Positions 45,584 to 54,937 of a DNA stretch of 64,000 bases are shown here, piece after piece; the stretch's first letter is position 1; each line of letters starts with the position of its first letter. The stretch is from assembly GCA_013373375.1 (NCBI GenBank), contig JABXHY010000030.1:1-64000 (forward strand), given 5' to 3'. Origin of the DNA: Gammaproteobacteria bacterium (GTDB lineage Bacteria > Pseudomonadota > Gammaproteobacteria > Enterobacterales > Kangiellaceae). The position numbers and the translations under genes were made by a program. The notes under the pieces were generated by a model. The model was not told the origin of the DNA. It saw only the letters and a list, made by a program, of their open reading frames with translations, and searched no databases.

Positions 45584-47281
45584 TTAGCTAACCCCAGCCT
45601 TTTGCATGCGCTGAACTGACACCAATTGCTCTAAACTTGTTTCCCTTTCTCGAGCCAGAGTACTCATCTTATTATCAATTATTTTAAGATCACCACTCGC
45701 TAGCTTCTCTGCTAGCTCGTTCTCATGCCAATCGGCAATTTTCCGACCTTGTAAATCAGAGAAAACATACTTACCAGACACTTTGAGTTTGAGCATGAAT
45801 CGAATCACCTGCCCAGGTAATTCACTGTACGAGAACCGAGCGCCGGGTGATAAGGTTTGAATAACATCTTTGGTTTCACTCAGTAACACATTATGCGCCT
45901 GAAATGCCTGTAGTTTTGACTCTTCCTGTCGAGCGGTTTGCTCTTCGTCGCGACGCTTCTTATCAAGTTTTGCAGCTTCAAGTTTGCCCTCTAACTTTTC
46001 TCTGCACAATGCCACTTCTTTCGAAATTTTTGTGACCGTTGCATTTAGGTCTGAATGCAGTGAAATGAATTGAAAAGCCTGTTCTTCTAACGCATGATTG
46101 AGTTGTTCAAAGTTAAACGATGCTACTTTTTCTCCTGAAAAGTTAACCAAAACAATAAGAGAGAGTTTGGTCTCTCGAAAAGCTACTCGACAAAAACGAT
46201 GTTTTTCATTAGCCCGATATCGCAACCACATGCCAGGTTTAAACTTAGCCATAACCATTCTTTGTTCACTTTCAGAAGCCTCTAATGACTTCCCTCGGAG
46301 TGATGCACTTGATGGAAATGTTGACCAGTGAATATTAGTTTTTACGCCTTGAGATAGATTTTCATGAAACACTTTTAGCTGCATTAAGAATTTATTCAGT
46401 GAGCCTTGATGTTCCTCAAACTCCTGAGTTAAAGCTGCAATATTCTCTCTCAACCAAGAAAACTCGCTATTGACGCAATCATTTGCAAAATCATCATCAT
46501 TGTGTGATTTAAAACTTTTCAATAGCTCATGCAACAATGAAACTGCCCAATTAAGTGACTTCGCCGGGCGCTTAATATCTAAATTGGCCTGAAACAGACT
46601 AATCCAGAGCTCACTAATAAAATCGTACGCCCAATGAGGCACTGTGCGGCCTGCAACTTCATCTAAAAACAGTTCTTCTGCCTGCCTTCTTAAGTCAGCA
46701 GCTTCTGCTAAACCGGTCTCTTTTAAAATAACGTGTCGCTTGGTAATTTCAGTAGAACTCTCAAAACGTCGGTAAAGCTCCATAATGCTTGTTAAAAGCA
46801 ACTCGCTATCGTGCGAGTCCTCAACAAAGCTTTTTACTTCATTTTGGAATGTCTTGGTTATATTTTTAATAAACTCTTCAAATCGCCCACCGGCATTCGA
46901 ATCATAGGTGGTGAACACTCGAGCAATAAACTGAAGAACGGCACACACTTCTTCACCTTTAGTTTTTTGACGATACGTTGTGCACCAGGCTTTAGTTAAC
47001 CAACATTGAATGCTACGAACGAATTCGGGATGTGCTTTAACGAGTGACTCTATCGGTAATATCGCTTTTGACATTCTTTCAACAAGATTAACCATAAAAC
47101 CAAGATACGGCATCTGTTTGATTGAATTGTCGGCGATTAATGGTTTAGAAGGGTCTATAGCAATGACTTTATTGATTGCTGGCGACTCGAGCTGGGCTAA
47201 ATGAGCACTGCCATTGAACTTACGGGAAAGTCCAAAGTAAGAAGAAACCTCTTGATTGACGAGTTGTAGGCTAGCCTGCAT
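45584..47281 (-). CDS. DUF1631-like protein with C-terminal PilZ-like region
   Basis: This 565-aa cytosolic protein resembles the DUF1631 family, often misnamed thymidine phosphorylase. The N-terminal two thirds are helical (WAYDFISELWISLFQ is a typical block). A beta-rich module follows (KPGMWLRYRANEKHRFCRVAF, LIVLVNFSGEKVASFNFEQL), then a coiled-coil Lys/Glu stretch (about 430-470), then a final small domain (GQVIRFMLKLKVSG). DUF1631 proteins are often near c-di-GMP genes, and the beta module resembles PilZ-type folds, but the RxxxR / D(N)SxxG binding motif is not clear. An upstream TTG (47302) would add seven residues. Confidence 0.6.
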   Translation of the reverse strand: MQASLQLVNQEVSSYFGLSRKFNGSAHLAQLESPAINKVIAIDPSKPLIADNSIKQMPYLGFMVNLVERMSKAILPIESLVKAHPEFVRSIQCWLTKAWCTTYRQKTKGEEVCAVLQFIARVFTTYDSNAGGRFEEFIKNITKTFQNEVKSFVEDSHDSELLLTSIMELYRRFESSTEITKRHVILKETGLAEAADLRRQAEELFLDEVAGRTVPHWAYDFISELWISLFQANLDIKRPAKSLNWAVSLLHELLKSFKSHNDDDFANDCVNSEFSWLRENIAALTQEFEEHQGSLNKFLMQLKVFHENLSQGVKTNIHWSTFPSSASLRGKSLEASESEQRMVMAKFKPGMWLRYRANEKHRFCRVAFRETKLSLIVLVNFSGEKVASFNFEQLNHALEEQAFQFISLHSDLNATVTKISKEVALCREKLEGKLEAAKLDKKRRDEEQTARQEESKLQAFQAHNVLLSETKDVIQTLSPGARFSYSELPGQVIRFMLKLKVSGKYVFSDLQGRKIADWHENELAEKLASGDLKIIDNKMSTLARERETSLEQLVSVQRMQKAGVS

Positions 47282-47647
47282 ATTAAAATCCGTGTTTATC
47301 AATCATTATCGAATGGCATCAACTTCTATGTGAGCCTAATTTTCTTCGAAATGCGTCCGCCATTAAACGGATGGAGGTCTTTAAAAAACCATCCAGATTA
47401 GTATTTGAGATTAAAGACAATTATATGATCGAATATAAATTTTCTATATATTTTGAAAGGTTAATAGTGACAAAGAATGTGTGATGAAGCGCACAGATTT
47501 AGTTTGTTTGTGTGCCGCGACTCAACATGTATAGACTTGCTGACAGAAAATTGGCGCTATCTAAGACGATAGTTCTAAGACAGTAGTTCTAAGACAGTAG
47601 TTGTACTCATGCACAAGCTAGAAATCGATTTTGGCGAGCCAACACCC
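47282..47647. other. Gene-free stretch
   Basis: About 365 bp separate two minus-strand genes. It carries the 14-bp repeats at 47561-47602 just after the PAS sensor gene, and presumably the promoter of the DUF1631-like gene near 47290-47400. No frame is recognised. Confidence 0.45.
47561..47602. repeat. Three tandem 14-bp repeats
   Basis: CTAAGACAGTAGTT occurs at 47575-47588 and 47589-47602, with a one-place variant at 47561-47574 (CTAAGACGATAGTT). It lies about 45 bp beyond the stop of the PAS sensor gene. Confidence 0.85.
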
Positions 47648-48715
47648 CTAAATGTTCGATAACTGCTGGTGTAAAGCAACCGATGACCCAACCCCTTCTT
47701 CTTCAGTCATGCCGGTTTGACTCACAGCCACTAGCTCTCGAATATAAACCCAACATTTCATCTCTGCTCCACCAGAAAGAAAAGTTGAGAATGTAACTTC
47801 TACGGGAATAATATTCTCATTTTTGGTAATACACTGAATTGGGCGACCATCAACATGAGTTGTTTTTCTGAACTCCGATTTCATTGACTCGCCTAAATAC
47901 ACCAGGTGCTTATCTCGACTCTCTTCTGGAACTAACGAGCTAATATTTCTCCCATGGAGTTCACTTGCGGGGTATTGAAATAAGGATTGCGCATGTTGGT
48001 TTGCTGATAAAATGTAGCCTTCTTTATCAATTAGAAGTACTCCCAACGGTGCACCATCGACCATTGCTTTTTCTTTGCGCTTTAAAGACAAGTAGGTTGA
48101 TAATATACGATATAAAAACATCGATAAGCCGATGACCAGAATTATCGCTATCCCCAGGTACGTATAAGTCCAGTTTTTCAATTGTGCTTGGCTTTCTGCT
48201 GCTCTGATATAGGAAAGATTCGACAATCGCATTATTTTCTCTCGTACTCTTGCCAGTGCTTCTGAGGCAGGTTCATCATCAACCTTAACAAGCTTATCAA
48301 GAGCTGCCGGGTCTATCCCTTTTTTGACAATGTCTTTGGCGTAAGTAAGGTTTCGAAAATAAAGGTTTACGGTTGCTTTAATTTCGATTAAGTCCTTGTC
48401 TTCTAGCGCGCCAGTTGATTTTATTTGCTCTATGGTAGACATTAAAGCCTTATGCTTATCAACAGCGTCTTGGTAATAGCGTTCTTCTCGCCTTAATACA
48501 TAATTTTTGAATGTGTGGATAAAACCTCGGTAGCCTAATAATCTTTCAAGGTCGCTTAGCAACTTAATCTTTTCGACGTTTTCAGCAGAAGCAATGCGCC
48601 ATTGCTGGTCGGATAATTGCAACTCTTTATATTGCCAATAGCCGCCGACGACTATCAAACTGCAAAGTGCAACGAGAATAGATCCAGTTATTAATAGGCG
48701 ATTTCGAGTGCTCAT
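47648..48715 (-). CDS. Membrane-bound PAS sensor without output domain
   Basis: This 355-aa protein has TM1 (about residues 8-27), a periplasmic helical-bundle region of about 160 residues (four-helix type, as in chemoreceptors) and TM2 (about 184-203). A cytosolic PAS domain follows (about 215-330), starting MVDGAPLGVLLIDKEGYILSAN and including LVPEESRDKHL. No kinase, GGDEF, EAL or methyl-accepting domain follows; the tail of about 30 residues is low in features. It may act through a partner such as the neighbouring TPR diguanylate cyclase, which ends about 155 bp upstream on the same strand. Confidence 0.8.
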   Translation of the reverse strand: MSTRNRLLITGSILVALCSLIVVGGYWQYKELQLSDQQWRIASAENVEKIKLLSDLERLLGYRGFIHTFKNYVLRREERYYQDAVDKHKALMSTIEQIKSTGALEDKDLIEIKATVNLYFRNLTYAKDIVKKGIDPAALDKLVKVDDEPASEALARVREKIMRLSNLSYIRAAESQAQLKNWTYTYLGIAIILVIGLSMFLYRILSTYLSLKRKEKAMVDGAPLGVLLIDKEGYILSANQHAQSLFQYPASELHGRNISSLVPEESRDKHLVYLGESMKSEFRKTTHVDGRPIQCITKNENIIPVEVTFSTFLSGGAEMKCWVYIRELVAVSQTGMTEEEGVGSSVALHQQLSNI

Positions 48716-48815
48716 ATTACGTTGATGTCCGAGAGATCAAAATACCAAAAAATCCGATTTACTATGGTTTAATATAGCTTGAAAATCGCTGTATTCAAGG
48801 AATCAACAATACAAC

Positions 48816-48867
48816 GGTTATGCTGTGACATAACGGTCATGCTGTGACATAACGTTCATGCTGTAAC
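48816..48867. repeat. Tandem 19-bp repeats, each a small hairpin
   Basis: Units 48816-48834 and 48835-48853 (GGTTATGCTGTGACATAAC and a one-base variant) are followed by a diverged third copy from 48854. The first unit contains GTTATG-N6-CATAAC, which can fold on itself. The array ends a few bases after the stop of the TPR cyclase. Confidence 0.8.
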
Positions 48868-48871
48868 GAAT

Positions 48872-50905
48872 TCAATTAAGTTCTTCTTTATTTAAATCTG
48901 GCTTTGAGCTAGTCACAGTGACAATTCCTTTGTTTATTGTTTCCGCAAGGGGTTTAGTAAGAAGTTCTTCGACTTCTTGATAGCTCGAAACCGCGACGTT
49001 TTCAATCATGACCCAGCAATCCCTACCCAAAGACTTTCCGTAATAAAGTGCAGAGTCTGCCAAACTGATTAACCGCGTCCAAGATTCTTGATTATCCGTA
49101 TCGACAAACGGATATTGTACGATTCCAATAGTACAAGATACTGGCAACTCAAGACCGTCTCCCACCATAAAGTCAACGCTGTTAACCACCTTTAAAATCC
49201 TATTTGCGATATCCAATGTTTGAGATTTATCTTCCACTTGCGCCAAGCAAACAAACTCTTCTCCCCCCCAACGAACAAGCAGATCAGTTTCGCGTATAGT
49301 CGAGTGAATTCGTCTGCTCAACTGCTGTAACACTTCATCGCCAACATTATGGCCGTATGTGTCGTTAATTTGTTTAAAGTGATCAATATCGAAAATAAAA
49401 ATGCCTAATGCAGATGTCTTGCCTTGCTGAATGTTACGAGAAACTGTAGCTAGTTCACGTTGAACATTATGCTCCAACAAACGACGATTACCCAATTGAG
49501 TCAGCGAGTCTCTGAAGCTCATTTGATGGTACTGTTCTGCCAACTGTCTTTTCTGACGGAACTGGAAATAAACCAACAATAAAAAGAAAAGTAAAATAAA
49601 AAACAAAGCGATAAAAAAGTTTCGTTGTGCGGTAAAACGAGCATTTTTTGCAATATTGAGCTGCTGTTCTTTTTCAAGCACAAGCGATTTAAGTTCAGAC
49701 TCTCTTTGTAACCGCTTTAGTTCCAAATTAGACGCAGCAGCCGATGCCCTACTTCTTAATTTCGGTTCTAATACATTCACAAACAGAGCCTTTAATTGCT
49801 CAAGAGCAAATATTTGGACTTCTTTGTTTTGAACATCTGAGAGTCGCTTATAGATATCAATTTTAACTTCTACTGATGTATTGTCATAAAGATTGAAACA
49901 GGGTTCAAATGAGACATTTTTATTCCAGAAATACTCGGCCAAATGCCGATAACAGCTCAGGTATTGATCAAATACCGGATCACCATCGCGTTCTTTTTTG
50001 GCTCTCTGCAAGAAGCCCTGAGCTTCATCGATTCTACTTAGATTAGCTGCGGCTAAAGCCGAATAGGTAAGTGAGTTTGCGCTGAGCGCATTATTTGCAT
50101 TATTAACCTTTTTAAAGGCATCAAGTGCCTTATCATATTGGTACAAATGCAAAATATGTGCGACGCCAATATTAAAATAAGCAAATTGTATTTGGAGAGT
50201 TAAATGTTTTCGGTCATCGTCAGTTTCTGCCACCGCGAGTAATTCTTCATAATTTTTACGAACTCGATTTAAAAGCTTAACGCCTCGCTCAACATAAGCA
50301 TCATCACCATGAGCAATATAATTTGATGCGCTATCGAATAACAGACTATTTACTAAATCAGAATCGTCTGATGGAACAATTTCTAAAGCAGTCTCATAAC
50401 TGGTAAAAGCAGCACCAAAATCCCCTTCCTGTGATTGCCTCCAGGCTAAATTTCTGAAAAGTCGTGCGGCTATCGAATTTTGCTCAGAGTTTTGCGCTTC
50501 GAAAATAATGCTTTGCATTTCAATTTGATAATCAGAGTAAGAAGGCTCAGAGGCTTCCAAACAACCATGGCGGTATAAAAAATCTTGATCTAACGGTTTT
50601 GACTGTGAACAAATAGGCTTTATGGATTGCAGATCGCCTTGCTTTAAAAGCTCTAAAGCAAACGCTCGGTTAAGCCAATAAAACTCTGTAGGACCGGAGT
50701 TATTTTCTATTTGCTGTCGGTACCACTTGAGTTTATCGCCAGGAGTGAGCGCATTAACCTCTGCCAGCAATGCATCATGCTGCTGAATATCTTGCAGAGT
50801 AAAGTCACGTGTTTCTTCCGCGCTGCAAAGATTAATAAGGCCACCGCTGATTGCTAAAAGCAACATCAGGGCTTTTATGAATGCTCTATGTAATCGATAA
50901 ATCAA
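48872..50905 (-). CDS. Second TPR-type membrane diguanylate cyclase
   Basis: This 677-aa protein has the same layout as the gene at 18020: a signal peptide (first 29 residues), a periplasmic TPR-like region with repeats such as AFTSYETALEIVPSD and a coiled coil (LELKRLQRESELKSLVLEKE). A membrane helix (about 430-450) and a GGDEF domain follow, with active RWGGEEF (about 545) and I-site RETD five residues before. The shared features (GDLQSIKPICSQ versus DDKVSPICSM, the SALAAANLSR-type helices, the linker) make the two close paralogues. It is predicted to synthesise c-di-GMP under periplasmic control. Confidence 0.92.
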   Translation of the reverse strand: MIYRLHRAFIKALMLLLAISGGLINLCSAEETRDFTLQDIQQHDALLAEVNALTPGDKLKWYRQQIENNSGPTEFYWLNRAFALELLKQGDLQSIKPICSQSKPLDQDFLYRHGCLEASEPSYSDYQIEMQSIIFEAQNSEQNSIAARLFRNLAWRQSQEGDFGAAFTSYETALEIVPSDDSDLVNSLLFDSASNYIAHGDDAYVERGVKLLNRVRKNYEELLAVAETDDDRKHLTLQIQFAYFNIGVAHILHLYQYDKALDAFKKVNNANNALSANSLTYSALAAANLSRIDEAQGFLQRAKKERDGDPVFDQYLSCYRHLAEYFWNKNVSFEPCFNLYDNTSVEVKIDIYKRLSDVQNKEVQIFALEQLKALFVNVLEPKLRSRASAAASNLELKRLQRESELKSLVLEKEQQLNIAKNARFTAQRNFFIALFFILLFFLLLVYFQFRQKRQLAEQYHQMSFRDSLTQLGNRRLLEHNVQRELATVSRNIQQGKTSALGIFIFDIDHFKQINDTYGHNVGDEVLQQLSRRIHSTIRETDLLVRWGGEEFVCLAQVEDKSQTLDIANRILKVVNSVDFMVGDGLELPVSCTIGIVQYPFVDTDNQESWTRLISLADSALYYGKSLGRDCWVMIENVAVSSYQEVEELLTKPLAETINKGIVTVTSSKPDLNKEELN

Positions 50906-51200
50906 TATCTGAGCTCCGTGACCTCGAATTCGCCTAATTATAGCAAATAATCATAATGGTATGATTTCTTACAATAGAATATGACTTTAAAGCAAGTAGA
51001 CTGCTTTAGGGGACATTATGATCCAATTTTTATACTCGTCTTTCTGAAGAATACCAATCAAAGGTGCGCAATGACTAAATCCGAGCCATAGCCACCTTTT
51101 AAACAGCCGAAAACTGGCGCAAACGACAGCAACAGGAAGGTTTGCTTATCTCTATACCCAATGCCATACTAAAGCTCAACTTGCTGCAAATAATTCGTTT

Positions 51201-51875
51201 ATGAAACCTTGTCTGGCACTATTAATTAAAAGTTCATTAATTATAAGTTCATTGTCCCTATCATCGGCAGCGAAACAATTTACAATTGTGAATCAAGATG
51301 GTCGAAAACTTGAGGGGGCAGTATTAGAAATTGTTTTGAAAACATCAACAAATAATAAACAACTTGATCCTGCTGCAAGTAAGGAGTCAAGGTCAGTCCC
51401 TTACATTATTGATCAAGTTAACAAACAGTTTGTTCCAGAATTAATTGTAGTGCCAGCTGGAGCCGAAGTCAGTTTCCCGAATAGTGATAATATACGCCAT
51501 CACGTGTATTCTTTTTCCAAGGTAAAGCCTTTTGAACTAAAACTTTACTCAGGACAACCAAAAGATCCCATACAATTTCCCAACCATGGTGTCGTTGTTT
51601 TAGGTTGTAATATACATGACTCAATGGTTGGGCACATTTACATTGCACAATCAAAATATGTCGCAGCTTCAAACGATAAAGGCTTACTTAATATTGACTT
51701 GCCCGAAGGAGAAATCAAACTGATATCCTTGTGGCATAGTAATTATGTGGGAGGAGCTGAAAAAACCCTGCCTTTAACAAAAGCCCAATTAACAAACAAC
51801 AACACCTTGATTTTATCGACACAACCGGATAAACCAAGAAACACCTTTCAAGAAATGTTCAAAGACAATAATTAA
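51201..51875 (+). CDS. Periplasmic cupredoxin-like protein ('methylamine utilization protein' type)
   Basis: This 224-aa exported protein has a signal peptide (about 23 residues, ending SSAA) and a blue-copper fold. The type 1 copper ligands are predicted as a His in NIRHHVYSF (100/101), Cys136 and His139 in GCNIHDSMVGHIYI, and Met142. The C-terminal 70 residues form a carboxypeptidase-regulatory-like beta domain. It is the first gene of a four-gene coupled operon (its stop overlaps the next ATG as TAATG). It probably carries or senses electrons or copper and passes a signal to the adjacent membrane phosphodiesterase. No Shine-Dalgarno is visible before this ATG. Confidence 0.82.
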   Translation: MKPCLALLIKSSLIISSLSLSSAAKQFTIVNQDGRKLEGAVLEIVLKTSTNNKQLDPAASKESRSVPYIIDQVNKQFVPELIVVPAGAEVSFPNSDNIRHHVYSFSKVKPFELKLYSGQPKDPIQFPNHGVVVLGCNIHDSMVGHIYIAQSKYVAASNDKGLLNIDLPEGEIKLISLWHSNYVGGAEKTLPLTKAQLTNNNTLILSTQPDKPRNTFQEMFKDNN

Positions 51876-54124
51876 TGGCAGAGCAAACAAGACTCGTATC
51901 ACAGATTACACGATTAGCACTCGGTGCAATTATTCTCACTGCACTGGCTATGGTTACGTTATTTGCATTTTACACTTATCATCAATTACAGGATCGAGCA
52001 GAGTCAAATCTATTCACAGCTGAGAAAGTTGTGAAAGATTATTTATCCGCTAAAAATCAACTACTGACAACCGCTGCCACTGTTTTAGCGGCAGACTTTG
52101 GGTTCAAACAAGCTGTTGCCACAAATGATTCTGAAACAATTGAAAGTGTGTTGCAAAATCATGGGGCTCGCATAAATGCTGATTTAATGTTGTTAATTAA
52201 TCAGAATGGTGAGTTTTCGTTTTCCTCAAATACAGATGCTATTAATAAACAGCAACTCGCATCGGCACTGTCCAATACTAATTTTAACCAATCGTTTCTG
52301 TCTCTAGATGGAAAGTTATTCAAAATAATAGCAGTTCCTGTAAAAGCACCTCATACCATTGGCTATGCTGTGATTGGTTTTTTGATCGATAAAACTGCAA
52401 CCAAAGAGTTAAAAGATTTGTCTCAAGTAGAAATTGAATTTTACGATCAAAACAACATTTTATTAGTAAGCAGTCTTGATAAAGCAATGACAGACTCCGA
52501 CTTTCTGTCTCGTATTGCAAATCTTGAGAGTGACTCCAATCTAAAAGCACACTTGTTGTTTGATCTCACCCCTCTCAAATGGGAGTTTTATCGTTTAATT
52601 GGCTCAGTGAGCCTCGTAGCAATTTTCATAGTGGTATTGAGTCTTTTTGCAAGTCGACGATTAGCATTAAGTATCTCAAAGCCATTAAACCGATTTATTA
52701 AAGCATCTAAACGTATTGCCGATGGAAGTTTCAGTGAAGACCTTTCCAATGACTCAAAATCATTAGAAATTGACGATTTAACCATTGCTTTTAACTTAAT
52801 GAGCAAGAAGGTAAAAGATCGTGAGCAACAAATCGTTTATCAAGCAAATCATGATTCGCTCACCAATCTTGCGAATCGACATTTGTTTACTGAGCAACTT
52901 AATCACTTAATAAGGCAAGAAGAACTGTTCATTGTCATTGCAATGAATGTCAGGAATTTTAAGCGAGTTAATGATGTATTAGGTATGCAAACAGGTGACC
53001 GCTGTTTGAAAAGTATAGCGGATCGTTTAGCAGAACATTTTCACGATAATATCTATCTTTCAAGTCGACTGTCAGCAGATACCTTCATCATAGCTCAACC
53101 TTTAATTGACGACGCTCAAGAACTGTTAAAAGAACTGAATCAACGATTAATTAAACCTCTTTCATTTGATAATTTATCACTACAATTAAACTTTATTTAC
53201 TCTTATTGCTTAATACCGCAACAGGGTCAAGACGCTGACACTATAATTCGTCGTGTATTACTCAGCCTAGAACGCGCAAGAACAGAAAAACAGGTATTTC
53301 GAGCTTATGTTACTGGAGAAGATGAAGAACATTTATTGCGGTTGACCCTGATAGACGAGTTAAGGGATGCTCTCGAATCAAATTCAAGTGCCTTATCCAT
53401 CGTTTTTCACCCAAAAGTTAGCTTGAATAATTTAAAGCCCACTAAAGCGGAAGTTTTAATGCGATGGGAACACCCAAAGCATGGCTTTATTTCTCCTGAA
53501 TTATTTATCGCACTCGCTGAGCAATCTGGTCTAATTGTCAATCTTACTCGATGGGTATTAAAACAATCCTTCAACTCGCTAATTACGATTCATAAACTAC
53601 ATCCTGATCTAAAGATTGCGATTAATATTGCAGCACAAGACCTCGCGCAGGCGGGATTTATCGAGAATGTAGTAGAGCTGTGCAGCGAATACGACATCTC
53701 GTCCAAGCACATAATCTTTGAACTTACAGAACGCGATATCATCGAAAACCAATCGTTAATCATCAAAAAACTGGATGCGCTAAGAGCCATTGGTTTCGAA
53801 ATATCCGTTGATGACTTTGGAATTGGACAATCGTCATTGTCGTTGCTCAGAACCTTACCCGTTGATGAGTTAAAAATCGATAAAAGCTTCATCTTAGACT
53901 TAGATACAAATCTTGATAATCAGTATATTGTTCAGTCAACCATTGAACTCGGACATAAGCTTGGTCTTCGAATCATTGCTGAGGGTGTTGAAAATGAAGC
54001 GTCTCTGCAACATTTAATCTTTATGAAATGTGACTATGCCCAAGGCTATTATTTTGCAAAACCTCTTGCGATTAATAAATTTTTAGATTGGTTTAAACAT
54101 TATGATCAAACCCTATCTGTATAG
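51875..54124 (+). CDS. Membrane c-di-GMP phosphodiesterase (HAMP, degenerate GGDEF, EAL)
   Basis: This 749-aa protein has TM1 (about 15-37), a double-Cache-like periplasmic sensor (about 40-240) and TM2 (about 245-265). HAMP follows (SKPLNRFIKASKRIADGSF), then a GGDEF domain whose active motif is replaced by SADTF, so it is catalytically dead. The EAL domain has the catalytic set: EVLMRWEHP (motif EVL near 526), NIAAQDLAQ, FELTERDI, VDDFGIGQSSLSLL with the Lys in ELKIDKSFI, and IIAEGVEN. It should hydrolyse c-di-GMP under control of an envelope signal, plausibly from the cupredoxin. It overlaps the DUF3034 gene by 23 bp. Confidence 0.93.
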   Translation: MAEQTRLVSQITRLALGAIILTALAMVTLFAFYTYHQLQDRAESNLFTAEKVVKDYLSAKNQLLTTAATVLAADFGFKQAVATNDSETIESVLQNHGARINADLMLLINQNGEFSFSSNTDAINKQQLASALSNTNFNQSFLSLDGKLFKIIAVPVKAPHTIGYAVIGFLIDKTATKELKDLSQVEIEFYDQNNILLVSSLDKAMTDSDFLSRIANLESDSNLKAHLLFDLTPLKWEFYRLIGSVSLVAIFIVVLSLFASRRLALSISKPLNRFIKASKRIADGSFSEDLSNDSKSLEIDDLTIAFNLMSKKVKDREQQIVYQANHDSLTNLANRHLFTEQLNHLIRQEELFIVIAMNVRNFKRVNDVLGMQTGDRCLKSIADRLAEHFHDNIYLSSRLSADTFIIAQPLIDDAQELLKELNQRLIKPLSFDNLSLQLNFIYSYCLIPQQGQDADTIIRRVLLSLERARTEKQVFRAYVTGEDEEHLLRLTLIDELRDALESNSSALSIVFHPKVSLNNLKPTKAEVLMRWEHPKHGFISPELFIALAEQSGLIVNLTRWVLKQSFNSLITIHKLHPDLKIAINIAAQDLAQAGFIENVVELCSEYDISSKHIIFELTERDIIENQSLIIKKLDALRAIGFEISVDDFGIGQSSLSLLRTLPVDELKIDKSFILDLDTNLDNQYIVQSTIELGHKLGLRIIAEGVENEASLQHLIFMKCDYAQGYYFAKPLAINKFLDWFKHYDQTLSV

Positions 54125-54935
54125 CCTTGTACTGATAATCAATTGGCTATCGTTTGCTCCCCTTTATGCCAGCGGTAAGATACTAGCAACACCGGGAGTT
54201 AGTCAAATCGAAGGATCGGCGGGCGGCGGTCTAGTGCCATGGGCACAATTAGCAGGATACGCTAGCGATTCTGAAATAGCGGCTTCCGCATTCTGCACAC
54301 GCACTAATGTCCGTTCATTCTCGCTCGGGGTGTGTGGCGTTCAATTAAATTTATACGACCGTGTCGAGTTGTCTTACGCAAAACAAGACTTTCAAATTAA
54401 ACCTTTAGATCTTATCGTTGAGCCAACCATTATTGGGTTAAAGACTCGATTGTACGGTGATATAGTCTATTCGTCCTGGCCACAGATAAGTCTGGGCATT
54501 CAACGTAAATCACTTAACGACGGGAGTCTCGCACTGGCACTTGGCGCTAAAGAAGACTCTGGAACCGATGTTTACATCGCAATGAGTAAACTTCATTTAG
54601 CAGGAATTTTTGATAGAAACTTCTTTTGGAATTTAACCATCCGTCATTCAACGGCTAATGAACTTGGAATACTTGGATATGGTGGAGCCAATGAAGATCC
54701 GATAAACCTGGAGCTATCCTCTGCGCTGTTTATAGATCAACATTGGGCGGTGGGGTTGGAATTCCGCCAAAAGCCCAATCAGTTAGGCTTAAATGAGAGC
54801 AATTGGAAAGATGTCTTTATTGCCTGGTTTCCAAACAAACACATGAATTTAACCGCCGCTTATGTTGACTTGGATACTATTGCTAATATTCAGCAACAAC
54901 AGGGTTGGTATTTTTCAGTGATGGGTAACTTTTAA
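54102..54935 (+). CDS. DUF3034 outer-membrane protein
   Basis: This 277-aa exported protein of the DUF3034 family has a signal peptide of about 24 residues, ending LYASG. A beta-barrel pattern follows, with early IEGSAGGGLVPWAQLAGYAS (family start), two Cys (39-region and 56-region) likely forming a disulfide, and the terminal Phe of VMGNF. Function is unknown. It is translated from within the 3' end of the phosphodiesterase and is followed after 2 bp by the globin gene, so all four products are likely made together. Confidence 0.8.
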   Translation: MIKPYLYSLVLIINWLSFAPLYASGKILATPGVSQIEGSAGGGLVPWAQLAGYASDSEIAASAFCTRTNVRSFSLGVCGVQLNLYDRVELSYAKQDFQIKPLDLIVEPTIIGLKTRLYGDIVYSSWPQISLGIQRKSLNDGSLALALGAKEDSGTDVYIAMSKLHLAGIFDRNFFWNLTIRHSTANELGILGYGGANEDPINLELSSALFIDQHWAVGLEFRQKPNQLGLNESNWKDVFIAWFPNKHMNLTAAYVDLDTIANIQQQQGWYFSVMGNF

Positions 54936-54937
54936 CG

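Noticed and set aside
51073-51200. Longer N-terminus for the cupredoxin gene
   Set aside because: The frame is open upstream but contains no ATG, GTG or TTG, and the ATG at 51201 directly begins a good signal peptide.
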